This document shows positions 10,584 to 20,866 of a stretch of 64,000 bases of DNA, piece after piece. Position numbers and translations under genes: made by a program. The notes below the pieces were generated by a model, which was not told the DNA's origin, ran no database searches, and was given only the letters and a program-made list of their open reading frames with translations. The stretch is from Gnomoniopsis sp. IMI 355080 (Eukaryota; Ascomycota; Sordariomycetes; Diaporthales; Gnomoniaceae), in NCBI GenBank assembly GCA_027946555.1, contig JAPEVC010000136.1, positions 1 through 64,000 of the forward strand, written 5' to 3'. How positions within the stretch are numbered: position 1 is the stretch's first letter; each line of letters begins with the position of its first letter.

Positions 10584-13500
10584 ATGTCCCACTGGTCTGA
10601 CGTTACACGGAATCTCATTATGCAGAATTCAGGCCCGGTTCGACACCAAGGTGGTGATCTGGGCAGAACCGCTTGGTTCTACGTCGTTGGCAGCGACGGC
10701 GTCAAGACTATTGAACCAGCTGTGGGGTTCTACCTCAATCCTCCGCCCAACTCGAGATGCTCCTGGTCTACTGATCACGGTCGCTTGAAGCCTAACCACA
10801 TCATCATTAGCGACGATGGTAGCAACGATGGCATGCCTCCTCGAGAGCTCGTTAATTGGAATGACAACACTATTCAGAACAAGGCCGAGCAGTACCGCAA
10901 CCAGTACTGGGAGGACTTGAAGGCATTGGTCCGTCCAAACACCTTCGAGGACCTCTACGAACTTTTCGACAGCGCCACCTTGTGGCACAATGGCGCATAC
11001 AATCTATGCAAACTGGTGAATGCGCTGGTTACCCTCGCTCACGATCAGTTCCCCTACGTCATGCGGGATTGGAAGGACTGCATTGAAAAGGTCGTCTACG
11101 AGGTTTTCCGTCCCGTTGCTGGATCCTCCCGCTCCGTTGGACAGAACAACAACATGCAGGTCCTGCACAATCAACACGTCCTGACCGATTGGGACCACAG
11201 TGTAGATCCACTCATACTGCTCCAGCACACTTCCTTCCCCATCGACTTTCTGGCATCAATGAACGTCCAGCAGCACGGTATACTTCGCGAGATTCTGATT
11301 TGCGAGCACATCAGGGTGACGGGCACAAGGTCCCCTTTTCCACAGTATTACAAGTATCCTCGTCCGGGTTTTCACACTGCTCCAACTCATGCCCCCGAGT
11401 TCGTCGACAACCAGTTGCACTGCGCTCTCGTCAACAACAGCGCTAGTCAAACTCAGCCCGGAAACGCCGTCACTCAGGTTGTGCCTGTCAATCTTGCGAG
11501 TCAAAAGCTTCAATCTTCCATGCCTCTTGTCGTGGTGGGTACCAACGACCGCAATGGTCAGCTCAAGACCCAGCCTCGAGGCCTTCCCACCCTTTCCAAA
11601 GATCAGGTTACATCTGTCTCAGTCAGTCAACCTCCTGTTTTGTCCTCACCTTCCTCATCTCCCCCTCCTAGCATTACAGAGGAGTCAAGTTCCATCAACA
11701 CTGGGGAGGTCATTCACAAGGGCATTGCTCAAGAAGCTACCCCTTCGGTATCTTGTCCAATGGAGGGCAAGCCCAACTCATTGGAGGCCCCAGATTCGCA
11801 CGTTACCACGCAAGGCGCTGTTCCCATCACCGACGCCAATGCCACGGGAAGGCAGACAGCTGTTCCCAAGATCAAAACCAAGGAAGCTACTCCTCCACCC
11901 GACAGTCCCATCCGTGACCGCAAGGACAGTAATGGCTCGGCCGATGAGCTATTTTTCCCCAACGCACAGTCTGATAAGCTTCATGTGGGACGGCAGCGCT
12001 CAGTCGCGTCGGCTCCTGACCACGAGACCGACACAATGCTAACTGTGGCTGAGAAGAACTCTCTTCCAGTCAGTGAGACGCCTCCCCCTATGCAAGCTCA
12101 CTCTAACCAACAATTCCACACTACTTACCAGTCATCTGGTGCCTCTATTGCAAAAAACCCAACCAGCCAGGGTTCTCTACGATTCCCAGTGCCTGGCCGC
12201 AACCAGGGACGGCCGCAGTCTGGGCCCACGGGATACCAGATAAAGCCTGCGCCGCAGCACTGCCGTCACATGGGATACTCTTCTGGCCCTGCAAATTGTT
12301 TGTTGCGAGGGCCTGCACTGTTCAACCTGAGTCCTCCGAATATGCCCCCCAATCTGAACGGTCCCTTCACGCCAAGTCCTTCCAGCATGAACGCAGGTCC
12401 TGGCGTCTTCAACCCTCACTGCGCTCCACCACCTTCTACTAGTGTTGCCATGCCCATGGGACCACCAATGGCTCTTCCCATGGCTGTACAAACGGGACCA
12501 CCTATGGGCCCTCCATTCCAGCATCAGATGCCCCCCAACATGAATCCACAGCTTGTGCCTAATGGGCCGCTCACGAACACGAATTCACCTTTCATGAATC
12601 GACAGGGCCAGTACCCTCCTGGCTACCAGACCTGCGGGCCTTCCCACCAGCCTCGAAACTACATTAGCCACGGCGAGCACGGTGACAACGGTTACAGTAA
12701 CAAAGGCTATAGAAACAGCAACAGTAACAGTGGATCCAAAAACCAGTACAATGGCAAACGTCGTAGCAGCTTTACATTCAACGGATCTCGCAACAATACC
12801 ATACATTCCGTTCCGGGTGCTGCCAACTTCGTGCCACGCCGACCTGGCGTTGGCTTCCAAGGGCGCCGCCTTTCCAACGCTGGCAGGCCAGACCAGAACC
12901 GAGGAAGGACAGTCTTTTTTAATTGTAAGAACGACATTGAATTAAAAGGCTCTGACTTGTTCACATCTCACTTCGTCGAGTGCTCGTGCGTACGCTGCGA
13001 GGAGAGCTCGCGGAGTGTCTTCGTCCGGCTGAGGCCTCAGGCAAACAAATCGGACGAAGACATTCAGAATGCTCTCTTGCGGCATTTTGCCCAATTCAGC
13101 CCTGTTGCTGCAAAGATCAGGCGCGCTCCCGGAAAGATGACTTGCCTCGTTCAGTAAGTCACACCCTGCCTGATCTGGCACTTGCAATGGGCATGAACGA
13201 TATGCTGACAATTTCATGATCAGGTTCCACAACGATGCTGAAATCGCTCGAATTATTGACTGGTCATGCGATCCGCAGAATCACACTATTTCTGGCATCA
13301 CTAATAGTATCGAATCCTGGTACCCGTTGTTCTCCAAGCACTACGTCCCTCAAAAGCCGCATGAGACACAGGTCCGGTACCAGACGCACTCCCTTTTTGA
13401 GCACAACCGTCGCGATTCGAACCCTTTCCGCAACCAGCAGCCTGCGGGCCCGTTGACTATTCAAGATGGCTACAACGTTCCAGGTTCCCTGCCGTACAAC

Positions 13501-16500
13501 TTTCCTCCACTGAATGTCATTACCTACCAGCAAGTCCAGCCTCACAACCAGCCGCGGGTACTTTATGATCCGAATGCTCCTCAGCGCCGCGACTCGAAGT
13601 TGCAGAATGCTCAACCGAATATTTCAAAGAGCGATCAGAAGATTCATGCGAAGCTCGGTTGCTCACAAGAAGTGCGTAAGAGCCGCTCTCTGCCCAAGGG
13701 CCCTTGGCGCCAGCCGCAACCAAAGCCATCTTCTGAGCAGTCGCTGGCGGACGGGGAAAAAGATGGAGCTGACGCTTTGAAAGGTGCTCCATACGCTCCT
13801 CCGGTTGAAAAAGCAAAAGTTTCAAGTCTAACAGACGAGGTCTCTGCTACTCTTGGGGCCAATCCGCCCGATCCTTCGCGAGGGGGTTCGTCTGAAATGA
13901 GCTCCAAACCTCAAGACACAAGCCAGGTGGGCAATCCTTCGAAGGAGCGGCACCGTAGGGACAAGTCTGGAAAGAACAAGCTGCCAAAGGACCAGTCCAA
14001 GGCAGAACGCATCAACACCAATGACTGCAAGATCGCTGGCAAGAACGGTGACAGCGGTGCTGCTAGCTCGAGAGTTGTCGCGCCTGACACCCCTAGACCT
14101 AGGCAGAGAGGCAAGACACTGGCTGATGATCTTCAGACTGGTGAGGAGAGCGTTTCAAACTCCAGCCGTGATACGTTAGATACCACGACTACGGTTCATC
14201 GAGAGCGCACACCCGTTGACGAACTAGAGGCCATTGATGAGGATGATCAGGAAAGCATGCCCAGCTCAAAGACCATGACCCCTGAGACAGTGAAGTCTCT
14301 TGAGTATACAATTGCGACCCAACATAAACAGAGCCCCGTCAAGAACAACGCTGCTCGTCAAGAGCAGGCCGATCATAGCCAAGTATCTTTTGGCCCTGAC
14401 TCAGCTAGTGGGACAGTGAGAGTGGACACACTCAAGAATGTCACAGTAACGAGCGGCTACAGCATGACGACGAACCAGCTTTCGTCAGCGGTTGAAGACG
14501 TCGGATACTGCACGGAAACAGTCATTCGGCACAAGCCAGGGCGGCATGCTATACCAAGATCGTGGGCCGACGACGAGGCTGATGATGAGGCTCACGCGGG
14601 AGCTCCATCGCCAATTGGAGGCATTCACAATGGATCTGCATTGCTCAACCGTATCAGCAGTATCGACAGCCACGTGAACAGGTGCCGCCTCCAAGTAATA
14701 GCGAGTATTCCCGTGGAGGAGATAGTCGAGGCTGTGATGACCGGGGATGTCGGAACCGCGACTGCCGATGTCTCGTTGGCAAATAAAGCGAATACTTTGA
14801 GTGCAGCTTGTGGCTCAACCGAGGCTAACACGAATGATGAGGGCCCTGCGAGCTTCAACCCTGGGTCTGTGGTCGCAACGCAGCAGCACTCTAAGTCTTC
14901 TCGCGGCCGGAAGCACAAGAACAAGAGCAAGAAGAAGAAGAAGAAGGAACAAGGTAAGGCCTCGCAATTACCTTCACGGTCTCAGACACCCAATAAACTC
15001 CAGTCACGGGGTCCTTCTCCTGTTTCGGAACGGCCACTCTCGCCCGCCGCTCTCAGCAACACTTCTTCGCGCGGGCCACTGACTTACATGCAAGGCAATG
15101 ACGAGGCCTTATCCGAGGGCGCATTACTGCCAAAGAAGGTCAACAACAAGCAAGCAAAAGATAAGCGGAAGCGAAAGTTGCCTGTGGCTGAAGTTTTCGA
15201 CGGGTTGGCGGTTAGCGGTGACCTTCAGGATGATAGGAAGCAGGCTCCCTCCGTGGATCCGTCTTTGCAGAAGACAGAGGCATCACGAAACGTTTCTGCG
15301 AAGAAATCCGTGCCTTTACTGGTTGGAACTGCCAGAGACCCTCAAGCTCCGCCGGACGCCTGTTCAGGCAAGTCGAGCCGTTTCAAATTCCGCTCCGACA
15401 CCGTTGGCGGCTCGTTGCGTATGCCCAAGAATCGCTCACCAGAGAAGGGTAGTCAAAAGAACAAACCGCAGAGTACTATGAAGGACCAGGCATCTAGCTT
15501 AAATGCAGAACTTACACTCCTTTCCGTCTTCGAGCCACCAGCCAAAGATATGGATGTGCATGTTGACGCAAGCTCAACCCAGAAGCTCACCATAGGTACA
15601 AGCAAGAAGCCAACTCCACCGGAGACAAGTCTTGAGAAGCCAGACTTGCAGAGAAGCACTACCAAGACCTCAAAGAACAATGATCCCAGGGTCGCGCTTC
15701 CCAAGGTTGCTCTTCCTCTCCCGCAAGTGGCCGGGCTCACAAAGACCAGCGGTGATTGCGCTTCCGTCGCGAAGCCCCCTGCCTCTCACAGTCTTAAGTT
15801 GAATAACAAGGATGACAACGATCTATTGGGTATTGGAAAGGAGCAGACAATTGGGGGAATTTCCTTTCAGGACAAGAATGTCAAATCTCCACAGAAGCCC
15901 AGGGCAAGTTACGAGAAGCATGACGTCTTGCGCGAAACGCCATCTCCAAGGTCCTCGTCAGAGAAAGAGTCTCGTACCGATACAACAGCCAAGAGCCAAT
16001 TGAACGCCGCAGTGAAATCCTTCGATCCATCGGCATCTTGCAACTCATTGGCCTCGTTAACGAAGCCCAGGCTCAACCCAAATGCGGCGTCTTTCAGTCT
16101 GCAGCCTTCGCCATCGCACAGCGTTATCTCTATCCTGGCGCCCGTCAACGGCCGGAAGGGTAGAGATGCGACGGCAGTTAGCAAGGAGGAGAACGAGAAA
16201 GCTGCTGCCGCTCAACACCAGATGGCACTAGCTGGGCGCCATTCCGTCCAAGAGGGCCACTCAAGAGGCACCCCCCTCCCTGGACACACAACGGGTATAG
16301 ACAAGCGCTTCGTCACTCCAGCTGAGCAGATCCTCGATTCGAAGAGGGTGGTGCAGCCGCCACCGCCCAGTAAAGAGACCAAGCGTACTGGCCCTATGCT
16401 CGAGCGCTCTCGCGCCAGTGATCGTGGTGCTGGGCTGAGGGTCATTTCGCGCCAGAACATTGCTGGCGGTATTGTTTCCGATGAGTCAATTCAAGGAGTG

Positions 16501-17124
16501 GCCAATGCGGACACAGCTGAACGAAGCAAGGGTATAAAGGCTGCTCCTAGGACCACCGCGCGAGTTACTGCCGACGTTGGTACAAGGCCTCGGTCGAATT
16601 CTCCCAAGACTGTGCCCGAGAGTCCCTCCCACCCGAAACTCACAGCGCTAAACACCGAATTGTTTCCTACTTTGGAGCAGGCGGCTGCCTTGGGCACGAT
16701 CAAAAAGAGACGCACTGCGAGCATTATCAAGGCTGAATCACCCACTACAATTACCGTTGGCCCTGTTTCTGGCACGGTGGTGGGCAGGAACATCATTGGC
16801 CCTTCACAGACGAGCGGTCCTACCCAAACCCAACAGGCGAAGATCAAGCAGATTGACGCTCCGGTTTCTCCTGCGCCGGTTGTTGCAAAGACGCCGCAGC
16901 CAATTGTTGTGCAGAAGCACACACATACTCAGAGGGATGAACCGAAACAGCCGGGCGACAAGGACAGCTGGCAGACGGTGGTTCCCAAACAGAAGAACAA
17001 CGTGGGCTCAATCAAGGGTCATACCGGTCGTGCGAGCAAGTGTGGTAGTCTACGTAATGCGCGAGGCGCACGTGGTGGACGAGATAGGCATGATGGAGCC
17101 ACGGAAGAGCGCAAGGGCGGTTAG
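10584..17124 (+). CDS. Very large, mostly disordered protein with an RRM-like core; function unknown
   Basis: Two exons, 10584-13153 and 13224-17124, joined across a 70-bp intron (GTAAGT, branch CTGAC, acceptor CAG) that splits a Gln codon; the product is 2156 residues. I do not recognise a named family. The first ~200 residues look folded (TAWFYVVGSDGVKTIEPAVGF; WEDLKALVRPNTFEDLYELF). A long Ser/Pro/Gln-rich linker follows, with MGPP-type repeats around residues 610-660 and an Asn/Ser-rich patch. Residues ~811-880 (VFVRLRP...NALLRHFAQFSPV...LVQFHNDAEIARIID) resemble an RNA-recognition-motif fold, and the intron lies inside it. The remainder is low complexity, with a Lys-rich stretch near residue 1430 (KNKSKKKKKKEQ), a DSWQTVV motif near residue 2105 and an Arg/Gly-rich tail. 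RNA binding is an inference from the core and the basic/RG segments. The first ATG in frame was taken as the start. Confidence 0.85.
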
Positions 17125-17858
17125 ATGTTCGAGGGTTTGCATCCAAGACGACAGACAGAACGGTCCAACAGAACGAATCAGGGTTTGGACAAGAGTGAAG
17201 AGGGGAAAATGAATTACGACCTGGGATGACGAATAATGACCTCTTAAGTACAGAGACAGGATAGAATGCGACTTAAACGGACAGATTGGCATTCGCGACT
17301 TACAAGAAAGCAATGGGAAAGGTATCGTTTGGATGTTTGGGCCAATTCAACGGCCGGAGGAATCTTGTCGTGGGAATAAAGTCTTGGGTGATACGGCAAT
17401 AGAGTCTTGACCGAACCGTGTTGGCTCCCTGTATGTGATTATCATTCCATTCCTGTGATACAATCATTGCTGTCATCCACAAAGAATTTTCTCGTTCTTC
17501 GCCAGAAAAGCAACGTCGTATCGTCAATTGGCCTGGACCCTTCGATTCGAGGAGTCCTCTGTCGAAGTGCTGTACACTGCTCCGCTCTACAGCGATGATA
17601 ACCCAGTCGGAAGTGTGTCCCACCTCGACCAATCTGCTAGTGGCCCTTGTCTAGTCCAACTCGGCTTGTCTTCTCGAGGATCCGATCGTCATGCACTCTG
17701 CTGCACCAGACCCGACACCGCATCCTCAATTTGTTTGTCCGAGAGCCCTGTCGTAGAACGTTAGTCGTCGTACCGGTCCCAAGAAACACGGGCATCCTCC
17801 CCTGTGTCCCTCTTCGAAAGCTCCTCTCCCCATTCAAACAGCAATTCTGGATCCAACA
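17125..17858. other. Convergent 3' intergenic region
   Basis: About 730 bp between the stop of the large plus-strand gene and the stop of the minus-strand complex I gene. It should hold both 3' untranslated regions. No further gene is seen. Confidence 0.6.
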
Positions 17859-18184
17859 TCATTGGTTTTCCTTCGTACCTTCTAAAGACTGGCTTCTCTC
17901 CTTCCCAAAGTCGTACCTAGCATACACCTTGGGCAGGGTGCCCTGAGCCTCGCGGAGCATGATGGGAACGGCGGGGTTGTGCTTCTTCATGGTAGGGTAT
18001 GTGCGGGTGAGAAATGCCCTGTCCAGCCAGAGAAGGATTAGAGTCCATCGTATATCAGTCCCCATCGCGTTGGATGGTTCGTGGGCAGGCCGACTTACCT
18101 TGTGGCAGCGCTGTGCTCGGACGTCTGGCAAAAGAGGAAGCGGACCTCCTTGAGGGCCTTTGTGAATCCATATTTGGTCGCCAT
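17859..18184 (-). CDS. NADH:ubiquinone oxidoreductase B8 subunit (NDUFA2/10.5 kDa type)
   Basis: Accessory subunit of mitochondrial respiratory complex I, with a thioredoxin-like fold. Two exons: 18099-18184 and 17859-18018, with an 80-bp intron (GTAAGT...ACAG) that splits an Arg codon. The product is 81 residues, the usual fungal length. It starts MATKYGFTKALKEVRFLFCQ, crosses the junction as SEHSAATRAFLTRTYPTMKK, and continues HNPAVPIMLREAQGTLPKVYARYDFG, which is diagnostic for the family. It has no cleavable presequence, as is usual for this subunit. It is divergent from the mitochondrial pyruvate carrier gene, 559 bp apart, so the two may share promoter elements. Frame and family are very clear despite the small size. 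Confidence 0.96.
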
Positions 18185-18743
18185 GGTTGTCTGTGCCCTC
18201 CGGGTGCCCTCAAACTGCCTGGAGTTTCGTCAATGGGTCGCAAGGCGTGGTAGGTGAAGCTGGGCAGGGTGCGCAGCTGGATGGCTCGACGTTGCGAAGC
18301 GGAAACTATGCTGACTAAAGCATAAGGTTGTGGTACAACGATAGTTTACTAGTACTGTGTCCCGACTACTCCGTACTGTGACGTAGAGACAAATCGGGTA
18401 ACCCTGGCCGACCCGGGGTTTATCTCAGCTTTGCAGGCCCGGCGGTTGCCAGCGCTCAAATCAAATCCTCCCCAACTTTTGCCATTTCTCCTGCATCGGA
18501 CTCCGAATCTGGTGTACCAAACCATCCTCAGCCTTGTTGGTGAGATTATCTTCTCCCTCCTTGCTCCAGCATTGCACGTCCACTTGTTTGTCACACCTCC
18601 GCGCTCTCGATTCGAGATAGCAGGCCTCTATTCCCCCGTCTCCCTCGCCGCCTCCTCACCAACAATCTCCCCTCCCGAGAAAAGCTGTCACATCTTTGTA
18701 CTTACGCGCCCGCGCCCAGTCTGGAGATAAGAACAATAAAAAG
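18185..18743. promoter_or_regulatory. Divergent promoter region for complex I B8 and MPC genes
   Basis: The 559 bp between two start codons on opposite strands, both of mitochondrial genes. The right end is C/T-rich before the MPC start. Individual factor sites were not identified. Confidence 0.55.
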
Positions 18744-19369
18744 ATGCCTCCCTCATCCACCTTCGCCCGCGCCTCCCAGCCTCTCTTCTCCTCCAACTCC
18801 GCCGCCTTTCAGACCCGCCAGGCCTTCTCCCGCGCCTCGCCCTTTCGTCAAGCAAATCGCCGCCAGCAGTGGAACCGGAGATGGCAGAGCACTGCTGCTG
18901 GTGAGGAGGCTGCCGCCCAAATTGGCTGGTTCAAACGCATGTGGGATAGTCCGATTGGTTTCAAGACGGTGCACTTTTGGGCGCCTGTCATGAAGGTATG
19001 CCTTTCCCCCTTTGGTGCTTACACCACCCACTTCTTTGTTTAATTTTCGGATGATGCCAACACTAACGCAACGCTTCGCAGTGGGGCATTGTGATTGCCG
19101 GTGTCTCCGATTTTGCCCGCCCTGCCGAGAAGCTGTCGCTGACCCAGAACGGCGCACTTACTGCCACCGGCTTCATTTGGACCCGCTGGTGCCTGATCAT
19201 CAAGCCCAAGAACATGCTTCTGGCCGCCGTCAACTTCTTCCTCGGTGTCGTCGGAATTATCCAGGTCGGCCGGATCCTGGTATATAGGTCGAGCCAGAAG
19301 AACAAGACGGTGGTCGACGAGGTCAAGGAGGGCGTTGAGAGTGCCAAAGATGCTGTCAAGAGCTCCTGA
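18744..19369 (+). CDS. Mitochondrial pyruvate carrier subunit (MPC2/Fmp43 type)
   Basis: Inner-membrane subunit of the heteromeric mitochondrial pyruvate carrier. Two exons, 18744-18995 and 19082-19369, with an 86-bp intron between whole codons (GTATGC...GCAG); the product is 179 residues. The first ~50 residues are rich in Arg, Ser and Ala and lack acidic residues, as in a mitochondrial targeting sequence. The carrier core then reads WDSPIGFKTVHFWAPVMKWG, followed by GVSDFARPAEKLSLTQN, FIWTRWCLIIKPKNM and LAAVNFFLGVVGIIQVGRI, matching the family's helices. The N-terminal extension is longer than in yeast. The start is the ATG that opens the presequence; an upstream in-frame extension has no ATG. 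Confident by motif content. Confidence 0.95.
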
Positions 19370-20161
19370 GTTGGGCTCGAGGATTCGGCGGCGACGGGGT
19401 TGGACGGTTGGAGCATCGCTTGGCAGCCAGGCTGCTCCGGTGGAGAGAGCACTCATCGAACGTCCACGGCTTTCAAGGTTGGAGCGGAAGAAATGGACAA
19501 AGAAAGAAGGAGGTCAGACCCGTCTCACGCGAGAGCCACAGTGCTGGTGAATAATACAAGCGGAGGTCAATCGCGAAGCAGACCGCTATCGGGACTGTTC
19601 TTGGGAGCATCGCCATCATGATCTTCTAACACGGGTCGACTTTATAAACCAACACCTTCATATACCCCACCATCATACTTGCTTCGTATTTTGCCGTACA
19701 TTGCCATATGCATTCTCATTATCACTATGAGTAGTATTCTGTATCTTGCTCTCTGGTGTCTCAGGCATCTATTTGCAAATTGCAGTCCGCCATCCCACGC
19801 CGGACCAAACGCCTGCTGACAGAGACCTGGAAGGACGCCTACCATCCAGGAAATGCATAAACCAAAGCATCATAGCACGCCACATTCCAATTGCAAAGTT
19901 TCAAGTTGCGACCTTTCCTGCTCCAGGAAAACCTCACCTTTCTTGCGTCGTTCCCATAACCCGTGTTGTGCGTTTTATACCGTGGGCGACTCATATAGTC
20001 ACTCCGGGCTCTCATAATCATACCCTTCTCGATATCCACACTCCGCTCGATGCTCCTGAGCGCAAGCGTCCTAAATCTCATTCGACGCTCCAGCATATAA
20101 GCCAGCTTTATATGCAACTCCACAATTTCCTTTTGTTTCGAGCCTCCCGCTAGATTACTTC
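19370..20161. other. Intergenic region downstream of MPC
   Basis: About 790 bp containing the MPC 3' untranslated region and the 3' flank of the minus-strand hypothetical gene. Open frames of 100-135 codons occur on both strands but show no family resemblance. Confidence 0.5.
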
Positions 20162-20791
20162 TTATTCCAAGAATAAGGACTCGCACGATAAAACATTCTG
20201 ACCCGGCTGCGCATCTAGTTGCCGGGGAGGTTGCTGCTTGTCAATGTTGCCGCGCTGTTGAGGTGTAGCCTGGTGCTCAGCAAGATTGTCCTGCTTGGAA
20301 GCCTCCTGCTGCTGGACTAAGTCGTTCTGCTGAGGCCCCACCCGAAATGTGAAAGGCTCTGGATGTTGAGACGGAATTGACAATCGTGTCTCGGACAATG
20401 GTGGTGGCGACTCTGCCAATGGTACTATTGACGGAACTGGTGCAAGTACAGGTGAATCACTACGCGCGCGCATCATCCGTTCCACCTCGGCGTGCTGCGT
20501 AGGCATATCGTAGGAGAAACTCCTTAAACTCGACACCATCACAGGTCTCTGTGGTCGCGCCTGCTCTTCTAGCTGCTGATACCTCTCCCTCACTCTCTGG
20601 CTTCGCTCTCTTGTCAGCTCGCTCATCGACATGGTGGAACTCAATGAGCTCATCCTCGATGGCGTACGACTTAAGAGAAGCGGTTTGGGAGTGAGAGGCC
20701 GCCTGTGTGGGCCTGGATTAGGCACGCGCTGAGCGATGTTGCTGGCGCGACTCTGAGGGAGAACAAGGCCACGATATGACACGTTGGTCAT
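20162..20791 (-). CDS. Hypothetical low-complexity protein, 209 residues
   Basis: Uninterrupted ATG-started frame of 209 codons. I do not recognise it. The product is rich in Gln, Pro, Ser and Arg, with a short predicted helical basic/acidic segment (SELTRERSQRVRERYQQLEEQ) near residues 57-77 and a Gln-rich C-terminal half. There is no signal peptide, membrane segment or known domain. The start codon is only 75 bp downstream of the stop of the same-strand chitin synthase activator, very little room for an independent promoter, so it might be an artefact, part of that gene's 3' untranslated region, or a gene with a promoter inside its neighbour. An acceptor-like GCAG directly before the ATG suggests an unseen upstream splice. 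Confidence 0.4.
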   Translation of the reverse strand: MTNVSYRGLVLPQSRASNIAQRVPNPGPHRRPLTPKPLLLSRTPSRMSSLSSTMSMSELTRERSQRVRERYQQLEEQARPQRPVMVSSLRSFSYDMPTQHAEVERMMRARSDSPVLAPVPSIVPLAESPPPLSETRLSIPSQHPEPFTFRVGPQQNDLVQQQEASKQDNLAEHQATPQQRGNIDKQQPPRQLDAQPGQNVLSCESLFLE

Positions 20792-20866
20792 ATCTGCAAT
20801 CGTTAAAGATCCCGGTAGCGGTCTGGGAATAGCAGGAAAGGAAGGGGAAGGAATACAGGTGACACA

